Below are positions 26,595 through 34,889 of a stretch of 64,000 nucleotides of DNA, one piece after another (the first letter of the stretch is position 1; each line of letters starts with the position of its first letter). The translations under genes were made by a program, and so were the position numbers. The stretch is from Streptococcus mitis (lineage in GTDB: Bacteria > Bacillota > Bacilli > Lactobacillales > Streptococcaceae), in contig JAGZLW010000001.1 in the NCBI GenBank assembly GCA_018364455.1, positions 1 to 64,000 on the forward strand, read 5' to 3'. The notes beneath the pieces are model-generated. The model searched no databases, had not been told where the DNA came from, and saw only the letters and a program-made list of their open reading frames with translations.

Positions 26595-26619
26595 AAATTT
26601 TAATTAAAGGAGAGAATGT

Positions 26620-27051
26620 ATGTCTAATTATCGTAGAACTTCAAAACCAAAAACAGAACACATCAAAAAAGGCTTTACAGTCTTTCAAAAAACCGTTGCT
26701 ACAATCGCTAGTATCCTTGGCTTGATTACCGCAAGTATCACTATCATGAACGCCTTGGATAATAACAAAAATACTAAAAAAGAACCTACGACAAGCCAGA
26801 CGACAACTATTGTCAAAGAAATTCAAAAAGAATCCCCTAAGGAAAATACTAGTCCCAATAAGGAAAATCACACCACTCAAGAAAAAACACAACAAGAAGA
26901 AACGCCAAAATCTAGCGTCAAGGAAGAGAAAAAAGAAGAGCAGAAAACAGCAACTCAGGATTCTTCTACTCCTACTCCAAGTAAACCTGCTACTGAAAAC
27001 GAAAAACAGGTCAATCCGCCAACTTCAGAAAATAAAAGCAATCCTCAGTAA
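26620..27051 (+). CDS. Small single-pass membrane protein with low-complexity Glu/Lys/Thr tail
   Basis: 143 residues. A basic N-terminus of about 23 residues is followed by one hydrophobic segment (VATIASILGLITASITIMNAL, residues about 26-46), then a long extracellular-type tail rich in Lys, Glu, Thr, Ser, Pro and Gln. No catalytic motif. Streptococci carry similar short proteins of unknown function. No LPXTG anchor is present, so it would be held by the single helix. The gene stands alone, convergent with a transposase remnant. Confidence 0.75.
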   Translation: MSNYRRTSKPKTEHIKKGFTVFQKTVATIASILGLITASITIMNALDNNKNTKKEPTTSQTTTIVKEIQKESPKENTSPNKENHTTQEKTQQEETPKSSVKEEKKEEQKTATQDSSTPTPSKPATENEKQVNPPTSENKSNPQ

Positions 27052-27118
27052 GCACATGATCTAAGAAAAAATCAACTCAAAAAATAAAACTGCGCAGTAA
27101 CTTCTGTCTTGACCACAA

Positions 27119-27370
27119 TCAAGCTAAAGAGAGACTGTGTTTTTGTATAATTGATGTTTTAGATGCTAGATTCTTGACCAATTTTGTGAGATTCATACTC
27201 ATAAAGATGAATCCTAGCGATGTTATGACAGTTTATTTATTTCTAACATAAACTCTGCACATGCCAAAAATACTCTCTCATCTGCCCCAAAAGGGAAAAT
27301 ATCCATTTTCTGTTTGACATAAATTCAAAAGCCTTCTTCACGCAGAAGTTAGTAACCCTTTTACATCTGA
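27119..27370 (-). pseudogene. Transposase C-terminal remnant
   Basis: Minus strand fragments DIFPFGADERVFLACAEFML and, after a frameshift near 27230, GFIFMSMNLTKLVKNLASKT ending at a stop at 27119, read like the C-terminus of a DDE transposase (the ...G-F-x-F-M-x-M-N-L-x-K-L... ending is typical of an IS1182-like family). No ATG-led frame survives. The family assignment is tentative. Confidence 0.5.
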
Positions 27371-27428
27371 CATAAATAACCTAGTTCAACCACTTCATAG
27401 GCATTACTTCCTGTTCTATTCTTATTTC

Positions 27429-27578
27429 ATACTCTTCGAAAATCTCTTCAAACCACGTCAGCATCGCCTTACCGTATATCTGTGACTGACTTCGTCAGTC
27501 TTAGCTACAACCTCAAAACAGTGTTTTGAGCAGCTTGTGGCTAGCTTCCTAGTTTGTTCTTTGATTTTCATTGAGTAT
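27429..27578. repeat. BOX element (A-B-C type)
   Basis: 150 bp from ATACTCTTCGAAAATC to GATTTTCATTGAGTAT, containing boxA (GTCAGCATCGCCTTACCGTA), one boxB (GACTGACTTCGTCAGTC hairpin) and boxC. It is located between a transposase remnant and the membrane GDPD gene. Confidence 0.92.
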
Positions 27579-27600
27579 CAATTATAAACCATGGCATAAT

Positions 27601-27643
27601 AAAACGAGCATATCCAACTGATACATCGCTCGTTTTTTTTTTT
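27601..27643. terminator. Bidirectional terminator downstream of the GDPD gene
   Basis: AAAACGAGC / GCTCGTTTT arms surround a 22-nt loop, with a long T-run on the plus strand and T-rich sequence on the minus strand. Confidence 0.65.
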
Positions 27644-27685
27644 GCTATTTTAGAGGTGATTTTTTGCTCAACCTCTTTTTGCTTA

Positions 27686-29449
27686 CTAAAAATTAAAGAA
27701 TTCCATAGCCTGTTTGAAAAGCAATTCAGTATACTCTGGGTCTTCTTGGGCAATGGTAACCTGATCTTGAATCATTTCCAAGTCATCCGTTATCATGCCA
27801 TCAGCTCCCAAATGAACTGATTTATCAAAGGACTCTGAACTATTAATTGTCCAAACATACAATTTCTGATCGGTATTCCAAAGCTTGTTGACAAAATTTT
27901 CATCCAAAGTTGAATACTCCATGGTATAACCTGTAGCCTTGGTTCTTGGAAAGATACTATTGTAAGGTAGAATGAAATAAACTGGAATTTGTGAGTCATA
28001 GGCCAACACCTGGTCAATCACATGGTAGTCTAAGGACTGCATTTGGTGACCATTCTGCTTAAGAACCGTTCCATATTTTTCCATAAAGCGTTTCATCATA
28101 TCTGGACTATCTTTTCGACTGGTTTTAATTTCAATAAGGAGTTTCTGATGCAATTCATTGGCTTTGTTAAGGTAGTCATCAAAACTAGATACCTTGGTAT
28201 GATAGCTATTTTCTGAAATATCAAGTTTGGTTAATTCTTCCAAAGTTAGATCCTGAGGATTGGCATTAACTCCTGTCAAATTCTTGACATTAGCATCATG
28301 CATCATGACAAACTGGCCATCTTTCGTTTCCTGAACATCTGTCTCAACGAAATCTGGAGATAACTGAGCGGTTTTTTCTAGTGATTGGACGGTATTTTGT
28401 ACACCATTCTTATTGGATACTCCCCTGTGAGAGATAATCAAAGGTTTATTGGCAACTGGAGCTTCTAAATAAACATAACCCTCAAGAGTGAAAAAGATAC
28501 AAGCACATCCCATCACTCCCCATCTCATCCAGTGGTCTTTCTTTCTCCTTGGTGTGATTTCTAGTTCCTCCCCTGTCAAAAAGGAAACAAACTTAATGAG
28601 AAAGTAAGTCAAGGCCATATAGTGGAAATTCTTAATCAAGACAAAGTTGATCATTCCCAGCACAAGAGATTCCCTGTGGGTCAAACCATCCATCAGTGTC
28701 TGACTTGCCAAGATTGGAATCAATAAAAGAATGAAAAATAGGTACGTTTTGACGATAATCCAAAGCAAGTTCCAGATATAAAACCAGGAGTGCTTTCTTG
28801 TCTTCTCTAGACTGTATCTGACTGCTTCTTTGACTGTTTTTTTCTCAAATAAAAGCTGGGGTAGGGCAAACATCAAACGTATTGAAATGTAGAACAGCAA
28901 CAAGGCTAGAACAGTGATTACCAAACCGACCAACCAGTACTTATCTTCTATATAGGCTACTATGAATTCCGGAATGACAATTTTATTGAGGTAATAAATC
29001 TTTAAAATCTTTCGAATCAATGGAAAGAGCATCATGACATAAAAGAAGATAAAGGCCATTTTGGAAATCGTCACTTGCCTCATAAACAAGAAACTTTGAC
29101 GAAAGACCTTGCGACTGTACTCCAGCAAGGTCCTCCTTTCGTGATAGAGGAGGTGTCGAGCTCCGATAAAGAGAAGTCCTATCTGGTAATAGGCGATCAG
29201 TAAATTAACAATTACCAGAACAAATAAAGCAAGACTAACAAATGGCGACCCTTTTATAATGGCAAAAATATTGTTGTATGAAAGAAAGAGATAACCTGTC
29301 TGACGGAGTAAAAGTCCAGCAATCCAAGAATTAAGTGGTAACCAGACAAACTCAATCATCATGAATATCAAGAAAAAGAGAAAGAGAATTTTATCTAGAT
29401 TAAAGTAGATTTTCCTAAAACCTAGATTTTTAGGTTTTTCAGGTTTCAT
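27686..29449 (-). CDS. Membrane glycerophosphodiester phosphodiesterase (GDPD family)
   Basis: 587 residues. The N-terminal half has about eight hydrophobic segments of the GPDPase membrane-domain type; the C-terminal half from about residue 330 is a GDPD TIM barrel with HRGVSN, ETDVQETKDGQFVMMHD and LIEIK, the metal- and substrate-binding motifs. It probably cleaves glycerophosphodiesters derived from lipids or teichoic acids at the outer face. ATG 29449 is preferred because AGGAG fits it; a GTG two codons earlier overlaps the RBS. It follows the exonuclease gene by 8 nt. Confidence 0.88.
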   Translation of the reverse strand: MKPEKPKNLGFRKIYFNLDKILFLFFLIFMMIEFVWLPLNSWIAGLLLRQTGYLFLSYNNIFAIIKGSPFVSLALFVLVIVNLLIAYYQIGLLFIGARHLLYHERRTLLEYSRKVFRQSFLFMRQVTISKMAFIFFYVMMLFPLIRKILKIYYLNKIVIPEFIVAYIEDKYWLVGLVITVLALLLFYISIRLMFALPQLLFEKKTVKEAVRYSLEKTRKHSWFYIWNLLWIIVKTYLFFILLLIPILASQTLMDGLTHRESLVLGMINFVLIKNFHYMALTYFLIKFVSFLTGEELEITPRRKKDHWMRWGVMGCACIFFTLEGYVYLEAPVANKPLIISHRGVSNKNGVQNTVQSLEKTAQLSPDFVETDVQETKDGQFVMMHDANVKNLTGVNANPQDLTLEELTKLDISENSYHTKVSSFDDYLNKANELHQKLLIEIKTSRKDSPDMMKRFMEKYGTVLKQNGHQMQSLDYHVIDQVLAYDSQIPVYFILPYNSIFPRTKATGYTMEYSTLDENFVNKLWNTDQKLYVWTINSSESFDKSVHLGADGMITDDLEMIQDQVTIAQEDPEYTELLFKQAMEFFNF

Positions 29450-29457
29450 AGGCACTC

Positions 29458-30048
29458 CTAGTCAAATAATTGAGACAAGTCCAAGCCTCCAAAAGGATTG
29501 TTTGAAAGACTGCTTTCTGTCCCTAATAATTCTCTAGCTTGATCCGACTCTAGGAAGGACTCGTAAACACGCGCTGTCATACGAGCATCCTCTAAGCTAT
29601 TATGAGACTGACCTTGAAATCCGAGAAATGAGGCAACAGTTTGCAATTTGAGATTGGCAATACCATGTAAATCCGAACTCCGACGTTCAAAAGCTTCATC
29701 ATACAAATCCACCTTATACTGCTGGCTATAGTCTAAACCATGCTCTGCTAGAATAGGCAAATCACTTTTAGCAGCATTGTATCCAACCATGGGTAAAGAA
29801 CCCACAAAAGTTTGGAATTCTTCTAAGACTTTCTCCACTGGTGGAGCATCTTTTAAGGTCTCAGCTGTAATCCCTGTCAAACCATTGATAAAACTCTTTA
29901 GAGGCACACTAGTATGGACATAGGAATCATAGGCATCGATTTCCTGACCATCTCTAAAACGCACTGCCGATACTTGAATCAAGTGTGTTTGTCCTTCGTG
30001 CTGATTAAATTCTAAATCGAAAGCAATGTAATCTTCTAATCGTTCCAT
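29458..30048 (-). CDS. DnaQ-like 3'-5' exonuclease (DEDDh)
   Basis: 196 residues with all exonuclease motifs: ExoI FDLEFN (Asp and Glu), ExoII YNAAKSDLPIL and ExoIII HNSLEDARMT (His and Asp). It could be a stand-alone proofreading or RNA-trimming exonuclease. The C-terminal tail SNNPFGGLDLSQLFD is acidic and may be a contact site. The gene starts about 27 nt after a BOX element. Confidence 0.88.
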   Translation of the reverse strand: MERLEDYIAFDLEFNQHEGQTHLIQVSAVRFRDGQEIDAYDSYVHTSVPLKSFINGLTGITAETLKDAPPVEKVLEEFQTFVGSLPMVGYNAAKSDLPILAEHGLDYSQQYKVDLYDEAFERRSSDLHGIANLKLQTVASFLGFQGQSHNSLEDARMTARVYESFLESDQARELLGTESSLSNNPFGGLDLSQLFD

Positions 30049-30075
30049 TCTATACCTCTCCTATACTGTTATTTT

Positions 30076-30227
30076 ATACTCTTCGAAAATCTCTTCAAAC
30101 CGCGTCAGCTTCGCCTTGCCGTAGATATATGTAACTGACTTCGTCAGTCTTATCTACAACCTCAAAGCAGTGCTTTGAGCAGCCTGCGGCTAGCTTCCTA
30201 GTTTGCTATTTGATTTTCATTGAGTAT
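30076..30227. repeat. BOX element (A-B-C type)
   Basis: 152 bp with boxA (GTCAGCTTCGCCTTGCCGTA), a boxB hairpin and boxC ending GATTTTCATTGAGTAT. It fills most of the gap between the exonuclease gene and rocS. Confidence 0.92.
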
Positions 30228-30269
30228 TAATTGAGCAACTATACTATTTAGATTAGAAATAAAAGAAGC

Positions 30270-30293
30270 CATCAGGTTAGCATGTAACCTAAA
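30270..30293 (-). terminator. Possible terminator of rocS
   Basis: The stem TAGGTTA / TAACCT with a 5-nt loop, just after the rocS stop, is followed on the minus strand by a moderately T-rich stretch rather than a clean T-run. Confidence 0.4.
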
Positions 30294-30304
30294 CAGCTCC
30301 TTGA

Positions 30305-30796
30305 TTATCCTCCAAATAAACGAGCAAAAAAGCCTTTCTTAGTGGATTGGACTTCTTCTTTTGCTTGGTCCAGCTCTAGCTTAAGATTTTCTTGATCCTT
30401 CATGGCTTGAAGAGTCAATTGTTGCTGCTGATCAAGTTGTTTGTCTTTCTCAGCAATCTGACGGTCTTTGATGCGCATCTGCTCGTCTTTTTCTGATAAC
30501 TGACGATCCTTGGCTTTTAATTGTTCATAGAGACGAAGAATTTCTGCATTCTTCTCATCAACCAGAATCTCCATCAGTTCACGTTGCTTGACATCTTCAC
30601 TGACAGGCTCATCTTCAAAAATCGTTTTTTTATAGATTTCTTCTAGCTTAATCAAGCCACTTCTGGTAACGACTGTTACCCCTTTGTCATTTTTATCTGT
30701 GTCTTCTTCTGGTAATTCTTTGACACGGTTATTGATTGCTTGGCGAGATAATCCTAAGACCTCTGCAATCTCACTGACGGTCATTTCAATACTCAT
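30305..30796 (-). CDS. rocS: Chromosome segregation regulator RocS
   Basis: 163 residues. The N-terminal helix-turn-helix (SEIAEVLGLSRQAINNRVKE, about 8-27) binds DNA. A long Glu/Lys/Gln coiled coil (about 70-150) follows, and the short C-terminus KKGFFARLFGG is amphipathic and can insert in the membrane. This is the architecture of pneumococcal RocS, which helps tether and separate the chromosome and interacts with the capsule kinase CpsD. The neighbours mtnN and macP match the pneumococcal context. RBS AGAGGAT precedes ATG 30796. Confidence 0.9.
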   Translation of the reverse strand: MSIEMTVSEIAEVLGLSRQAINNRVKELPEEDTDKNDKGVTVVTRSGLIKLEEIYKKTIFEDEPVSEDVKQRELMEILVDEKNAEILRLYEQLKAKDRQLSEKDEQMRIKDRQIAEKDKQLDQQQQLTLQAMKDQENLKLELDQAKEEVQSTKKGFFARLFGG

Positions 30797-30835
30797 AATA
30801 TCCTCTGAAACGTTTTCTAGCTTTTCTTTACTTAA

Positions 30836-30864
30836 ATCTTATCATAAGCTAGAAAAACTGTCAA
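30836..30864 (-). promoter_or_regulatory. SigA promoter of rocS
   Basis: -35 TTGACA (30859-30864), 17-nt spacer ending TGA, extended -10 TAAGAT (30836-30841). The start site lies near 30829, inside one arm of an inverted repeat TTTTCTAGCTT / AAGCTAGAAAA (30813-30856). Confidence 0.75.
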
Positions 30865-30872
30865 ATTTTCGC

Positions 30873-31565
30873 TTAATTTAAGGCCTTCAAAAAGGCTAAT
30901 AAGACTTGAGCAGAGCGACGTCCAGCTTCGATAATAAACTCATCAAAAGAGATGTTTGCTTCATGGTTGGCATTATCACTCATAGCTCGAATGACTAAAA
31001 CTGGAAGATTAAGGGCATGCGCTGCCTGAGCAATAGCTGCCCCCTCCATCTCAACAGCCAAAACATCTAGAAAATGGGACTTAATCGCTTCTATCTTGTC
31101 ATTTCCTGCAACAAAACTATCTCCTGTAGCAATCAAACCAAGATGCCAGTTCTGATCCAATTGAGATAGACTCTCTTGAATTTTGGCAACAAAGGTTTTA
31201 TCTGATTCGAAATACAGCGGTTGTTGCGCCATTTGTCCATAAGCATAGCCAAAAGCTGTAACATCCACGTCATGATAGGCTAATTTGTCAGCAATCACGA
31301 CATCCCCAACAGCAATACCTTCTGCTACTGCCCCAGCTGATCCCGTATTAATAAGAGCATCCACTTGGAAATGATCAGCTAAAATCGCCACACTCATAGC
31401 AGACATCACCTTACCAATTCCACTTTCTACAAGAACGACTTCATGAGAGGCAATGGTTCCTGTGTGATAGGTATTGCCTAAAACAACTTGCTCTTGGGCA
31501 TTGTCTAGATGCTGGACCAGATAAGCCAGTTCTTCTGGCATAGCCGCAATAATTCCAATTTTCAT
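30873..31565 (-). CDS. mtnN: 5'-methylthioadenosine/S-adenosylhomocysteine nucleosidase
   Basis: 230-residue nucleoside phosphorylase-fold enzyme (Pfs). It cleaves MTA and SAH to adenine and the thioribose or S-ribosylhomocysteine, feeding LuxS and AI-2. The substrate pocket region AVEMEGAAIAQ and the catalytic Asp in IRAMSDNA are intact. It follows macP by 16 nt in the glmU-nudF-macP-mtnN operon. Confidence 0.95.
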   Translation of the reverse strand: MKIGIIAAMPEELAYLVQHLDNAQEQVVLGNTYHTGTIASHEVVLVESGIGKVMSAMSVAILADHFQVDALINTGSAGAVAEGIAVGDVVIADKLAYHDVDVTAFGYAYGQMAQQPLYFESDKTFVAKIQESLSQLDQNWHLGLIATGDSFVAGNDKIEAIKSHFLDVLAVEMEGAAIAQAAHALNLPVLVIRAMSDNANHEANISFDEFIIEAGRRSAQVLLAFLKALN

Positions 31566-31581
31566 TTCAATTCCTTTTCTA

Positions 31582-31893
31582 TTACAAAAGTTTCATTGCT
31601 AAGACAAGCAAGATCAAGAGAAAGATGACTGCAAATAAAATCTTATTTAATTTAGAATTGAAGACATTTCTCTTGGTATTTTCAATGCGACGGCTTTTAT
31701 GAATAGACGGTTCGACCTGAATCTTCAAGGTTTCTTGGCTAAAGCCATGATCCTTAGGATTGGCATAACCAAAACGGGAAGAAGAGGTTGGTAAAATCTT
31801 GGTCTCCTCATCATCTAGCAAAGGGGGACCCGAAATTTTTTCGCCTCTATTAGCTCTTTCAATCATTTCATCCGTTAATAAAGGTTTACCCAT
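31582..31893 (-). CDS. macP: MacP, membrane cofactor of PBP2a
   Basis: 103 residues. The cytosolic N-terminus MGKPLLTDEMIERANRGEKI is followed by an acidic patch, a basic linker and a single C-terminal membrane helix (ILFAVIFLLILLVLAMKLL). Pneumococcal MacP activates the class A enzyme PBP2a and is controlled by the kinase StkP at a Thr near position 32; Thr31 here (LDDEETKIL) is the likely equivalent. ATG 31893 has the perfect RBS AGAGGAGGT, so I reject a longer reading that starts inside nudF. Confidence 0.9.
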   Translation of the reverse strand: MGKPLLTDEMIERANRGEKISGPPLLDDEETKILPTSSSRFGYANPKDHGFSQETLKIQVEPSIHKSRRIENTKRNVFNSKLNKILFAVIFLLILLVLAMKLL

Positions 31894-31904
31894 ACTGACC
31901 TCCT

Positions 31905-32450
31905 CTATTTTTTGTTCAATTCCCAATACTGAACAGCCATAATTGTCTTGGCATCACAGATATGACCTGATTGGATTAATTCCTTTGCTTCTTCTAAGTT
32001 CACTTCAAGGACTTCCAAGGTCTCGTCTTCATCCTGCGGACGTGGATTTTCCACTTTTGTCAAATCGCTTGCTAGATATAGTTTTAACTTTTCATTACAA
32101 AAGCCAATGGCTGAATAAAAGTCATACAAGAGTTCTAATTTCCCTGTATAGGCTGTTTCTTCCTCTAATTCACGCAGAGCTGCTGCGACAGGGTCTGTAT
32201 TTTCTCCTACTTCCAGTTTTCCGGCTGGAATTTCGTAAGAGACTGCCTCAATGGCTTTGCGGTACTGCTTGACCAAGATGAGTTTTTGTTCATCCGTTAC
32301 TGCTAAAACACAGACAGCCCCATTGTGGAAAATCAAATCCCGTTGGGCAACTCCTTTGCCTTCTGGTAATTCAACCTGGTCTTGAACTAGTTTAAATATT
32401 AGTCCTTGATAGATTTCTTTTCGACTAAGCGTTTTTTCTTCAAATTCCAT
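31905..32450 (-). CDS. nudF: ADP-ribose pyrophosphatase (Nudix)
   Basis: 181-residue Nudix hydrolase of the ADP-ribose pyrophosphatase type. The Nudix box runs from GKLEVGEN to RELEEETAYTG (about residues 76-98), followed by the subfamily Pro in the ENPRPQDEDE region. It salvages ADP-ribose from NAD turnover. It starts 9 nt after glmU and ends 11 nt before macP, so the genes form one operon. Confidence 0.88.
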   Translation of the reverse strand: MEFEEKTLSRKEIYQGLIFKLVQDQVELPEGKGVAQRDLIFHNGAVCVLAVTDEQKLILVKQYRKAIEAVSYEIPAGKLEVGENTDPVAAALRELEEETAYTGKLELLYDFYSAIGFCNEKLKLYLASDLTKVENPRPQDEDETLEVLEVNLEEAKELIQSGHICDAKTIMAVQYWELNKK

Positions 32451-32459
32451 GACAAACTC

Positions 32460-33839
32460 CTACTGATTATTAGGATGATGAGGAAGGCGTGTTGCATATT
32501 CGTCTTTATTGACCTGACGACCGCGACCAATCGCAATCGCATCCGCTGGCACGTCTTTGGTAATAGTTGAACCAGCACCAACGAGGGAATTGTCACCTAA
32601 CTCAACTGGAGCAATAATGGTTGAATTTGAACCAACAAAGACATTGTTGCCAATGACTGTCTTGTATTTGTTTTTTCCGTCATAGTTGACTGTAATGGTT
32701 CCTGCACCAAAATTAACTTTGCTACCCACTTCACAGTTTCCGATATAAGTCAAATGACCAACCTTGGTATTCTCACCAATTGAAGAACCTTTCACCTCAA
32801 CAAAGTTACCAATATGAACTTGGGCACCTAGAGATGAACCTGGGCGAATGTGGGCATAAGGACCGACTGTCACTCCGTCAGCAACACTACTTTCTTCAAT
32901 CATAGAGTTTGTAATGACAGCTCCTGCTCCGATAGTGCTATCCACTACATAAGTACCATTTGTCAAAACAGTCTCAGCACCAATTTTCGTGTGCCCCTTC
33001 AAGGTAACATTGGCTTCGATTTGAACTTCAGGAGCAATCTCAACATCAATATCGATATAAGTTGCTTCTGGATTGACAAAGCTGACCCCATTGACCATGT
33101 GATAATGATTGATGCGACGACGCATGACTGACTCAGCAGTCGCAAGTGCCACACGGTCATTTACCCCAAGACTTTCATCAAAATCTTTCAAAGTATAAGC
33201 GCCAACTTTTTCACCAGCTTCACGGAAAATGCCAATGACATCTGTAATATAATATTCTCCTTGAGCGTTATTGGTATTAATATTTTTCAAAGCCTCAAAC
33301 AAACGCTCGTTATCAAAGACGTAAGTTCCAGTGTTGATTTCCTTGATTTGTTTTTCAAAATCTGTGGCATCCTTCTGCTCAACAATGCGAAGAACTTCAG
33401 CATTGTCATTACGTACAATTCGTCCATAGCCAAAAGGATTATCCGTTTCAGCAGTCAAGATAGTGGCCACATTTTTATGATTGATGTGGAAATCAATCAA
33501 ATTTTTCAAGCTTTCACCTGTGATTAAAGGAGTATCTCCTGCAATGACCAAGGTGTGACCTGACAAACCTTCCAAAATTGGCTCTGTCATCATAACTGCA
33601 TGGCCAGTTCCTAACTGTTCAGATTGAGTCACAAATTCTGTCTGTCCAGCCAAGACCTCTTCAACCAATTCTGCCTTATGTCCTACAACTGTTACTGTCT
33701 TTTCAGGTTGGATAGCTCCCACACTACGGAAAACATGTTCCAACATAGAAATACCTGCAACCTTGTGCAACACTTTTGGCAAATCAGATTTCATGCGAGT
33801 CCCTTTACCCGCTGCTAAAATAATGGCATAATTTGACAT
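32460..33839 (-). CDS. glmU: Bifunctional N-acetylglucosamine-1-phosphate uridyltransferase / glucosamine-1-phosphate acetyltransferase
   Basis: 459 residues. The N-terminal nucleotidyltransferase domain shows LAAGKGTRM and QLGTGHAV. The C-terminal left-handed beta-helix of hexapeptide repeats (from about residue 250) carries the acetyltransferase. Product is UDP-GlcNAc, the precursor of peptidoglycan, teichoic acids and capsule. First gene of the operon that also holds nudF, macP and mtnN, placing wall-precursor supply together with a PBP activator. Confidence 0.97.
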   Translation of the reverse strand: MSNYAIILAAGKGTRMKSDLPKVLHKVAGISMLEHVFRSVGAIQPEKTVTVVGHKAELVEEVLAGQTEFVTQSEQLGTGHAVMMTEPILEGLSGHTLVIAGDTPLITGESLKNLIDFHINHKNVATILTAETDNPFGYGRIVRNDNAEVLRIVEQKDATDFEKQIKEINTGTYVFDNERLFEALKNINTNNAQGEYYITDVIGIFREAGEKVGAYTLKDFDESLGVNDRVALATAESVMRRRINHYHMVNGVSFVNPEATYIDIDVEIAPEVQIEANVTLKGHTKIGAETVLTNGTYVVDSTIGAGAVITNSMIEESSVADGVTVGPYAHIRPGSSLGAQVHIGNFVEVKGSSIGENTKVGHLTYIGNCEVGSKVNFGAGTITVNYDGKNKYKTVIGNNVFVGSNSTIIAPVELGDNSLVGAGSTITKDVPADAIAIGRGRQVNKDEYATRLPHHPNNQ

Positions 33840-33870
33840 AATCTTCTCTTTTCTCTAGAAATTCCCTTTT

Positions 33871-33876
33871 ATTATA
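33871..33876 (-). promoter_or_regulatory. Extended -10 promoter of the glmU operon
   Basis: Minus strand TG-G-TATAAT, 31 nt before the glmU ATG. It is divergent from the GH25 gene promoter across about 80 bp. Confidence 0.6.
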
Positions 33877-33957
33877 CCATATTTCAAATCATTCCGCGCC
33901 CTTGAATGAAAAAATGCTCCCAAGTCCTTTCCTTAACCCATTTTTTGAGTATTTTTT

Positions 33958-33986
33958 TTGATTTTTTCTCATTTTTAAGGTAAAAT
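33958..33986 (+). promoter_or_regulatory. SigA promoter of the GH25 gene, predicting a leaderless transcript
   Basis: -35 TTGATT (33958-33963), exactly 17 nt, -10 TAAAAT (33981-33986). A normal start 6-8 nt downstream falls at about 33993, only 1-3 nt before ATG 33995. No usable RBS is present at the expected distance. Confidence 0.55.
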
Positions 33987-33994
33987 TATGAGAT

Positions 33995-34795
33995 ATGAGA
34001 AAGAAAATTAATCCGCTTATTTTATTTGGTTTTTTTGGGATTATGATTTTCATTTTAATCCTGAATCGCCCTCGTTTTGAGGACCATCCTGTAAAAACAA
34101 AGTCAAATATCGCGCAAGTAGAAACACAAGCGCTACACAATATAGATAAACCGGTAATTGATGTTTCTGGTTGGCAGCGTCCTGAGGAAATCAATTACGA
34201 TACTCTCTCCCAAAACATTTCTGGAGCTATTGTTCGCGTCCATAGTGGCGCTCAAACGTCCAAAGAGAACGATGCTGCCTTTGTTAATGGGGTAGATAAG
34301 GCCTTTAAAACCCATATCACGGAGTTTCAAAAACGAAATGTCCCAGTTGGTGTCTATGCTTATTTAGCTGGAAAAAGTGTCCAAGAAATGGAAAAAGCCG
34401 CTGAAGTTTTTTATAACGCCTCTTCACCATACAGCCCTAGTTACTATTGGCTAGACGTGGAAGAAAAAACCATGTCCAATATGAACGAGGGTGTTGAAGC
34501 CTTTCGAGCAAAGCTAGAATCACTTGGTGCTAAAAACATCGGAATCTACGTTGGTGTATACTTCATGGAAGAACACAGTATTGATACAGGCAAATTTACG
34601 TCTGTTTGGATTCCTTCCTATGGTTCAAATACTGGATTTTTCGAAAGCAAACCTAATACGGACTTAGATTACGACATCCACCAATACACATCTAAAGGAA
34701 AAATTGCTGGCTTTGACCACGATTTAGATATCAACGTCATCTCTTCCTTAAAAAACAAAGAAGAAACCTTTAGAAAACTCTTTTTAAAACCTTAA
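33995..34795 (+). CDS. GH25-family muramidase, membrane anchored
   Basis: 266 residues. A signal-anchor (PLILFGFFGIMIFILIL, residues about 7-23) is followed by a GH25 lysozyme domain: VIDVSGWQ (first catalytic-face Asp), GVYAYL, and YYWLDVEEK with the Asp-x-Glu catalytic pair. It ends DHDLDINV, the usual final motif. It should cut beta-1,4 bonds of peptidoglycan at the outer membrane face. There are no choline-binding repeats, unlike LytC. The likely start is ATG 33995; see the promoter entry. Confidence 0.88.
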   Translation: MRKKINPLILFGFFGIMIFILILNRPRFEDHPVKTKSNIAQVETQALHNIDKPVIDVSGWQRPEEINYDTLSQNISGAIVRVHSGAQTSKENDAAFVNGVDKAFKTHITEFQKRNVPVGVYAYLAGKSVQEMEKAAEVFYNASSPYSPSYYWLDVEEKTMSNMNEGVEAFRAKLESLGAKNIGIYVGVYFMEEHSIDTGKFTSVWIPSYGSNTGFFESKPNTDLDYDIHQYTSKGKIAGFDHDLDINVISSLKNKEETFRKLFLKP

Positions 34796-34824
34796 AAGCA
34801 TTTGTTTAGCATTTGCTTTTTCTT
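34790..34824 (+). terminator. Terminator of the GH25 gene
   Basis: AAAAGCA / TGCTTTT arms with a 13-nt loop, followed by TTCTTTTTG, immediately after the stop codon. Confidence 0.6.
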
Positions 34825-34889
34825 TTTGTGTTTGATTGTGATACAATATAATAAGGATTTTTTGAAATAGAAATAGTTGGAGGAAAAAT

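Noticed and set aside
30813..30856. Inverted repeat upstream of rocS as a terminator
   Set aside because: It overlaps the rocS promoter -10 and start site and has no T-run in either useful position; more likely an operator or coincidence.
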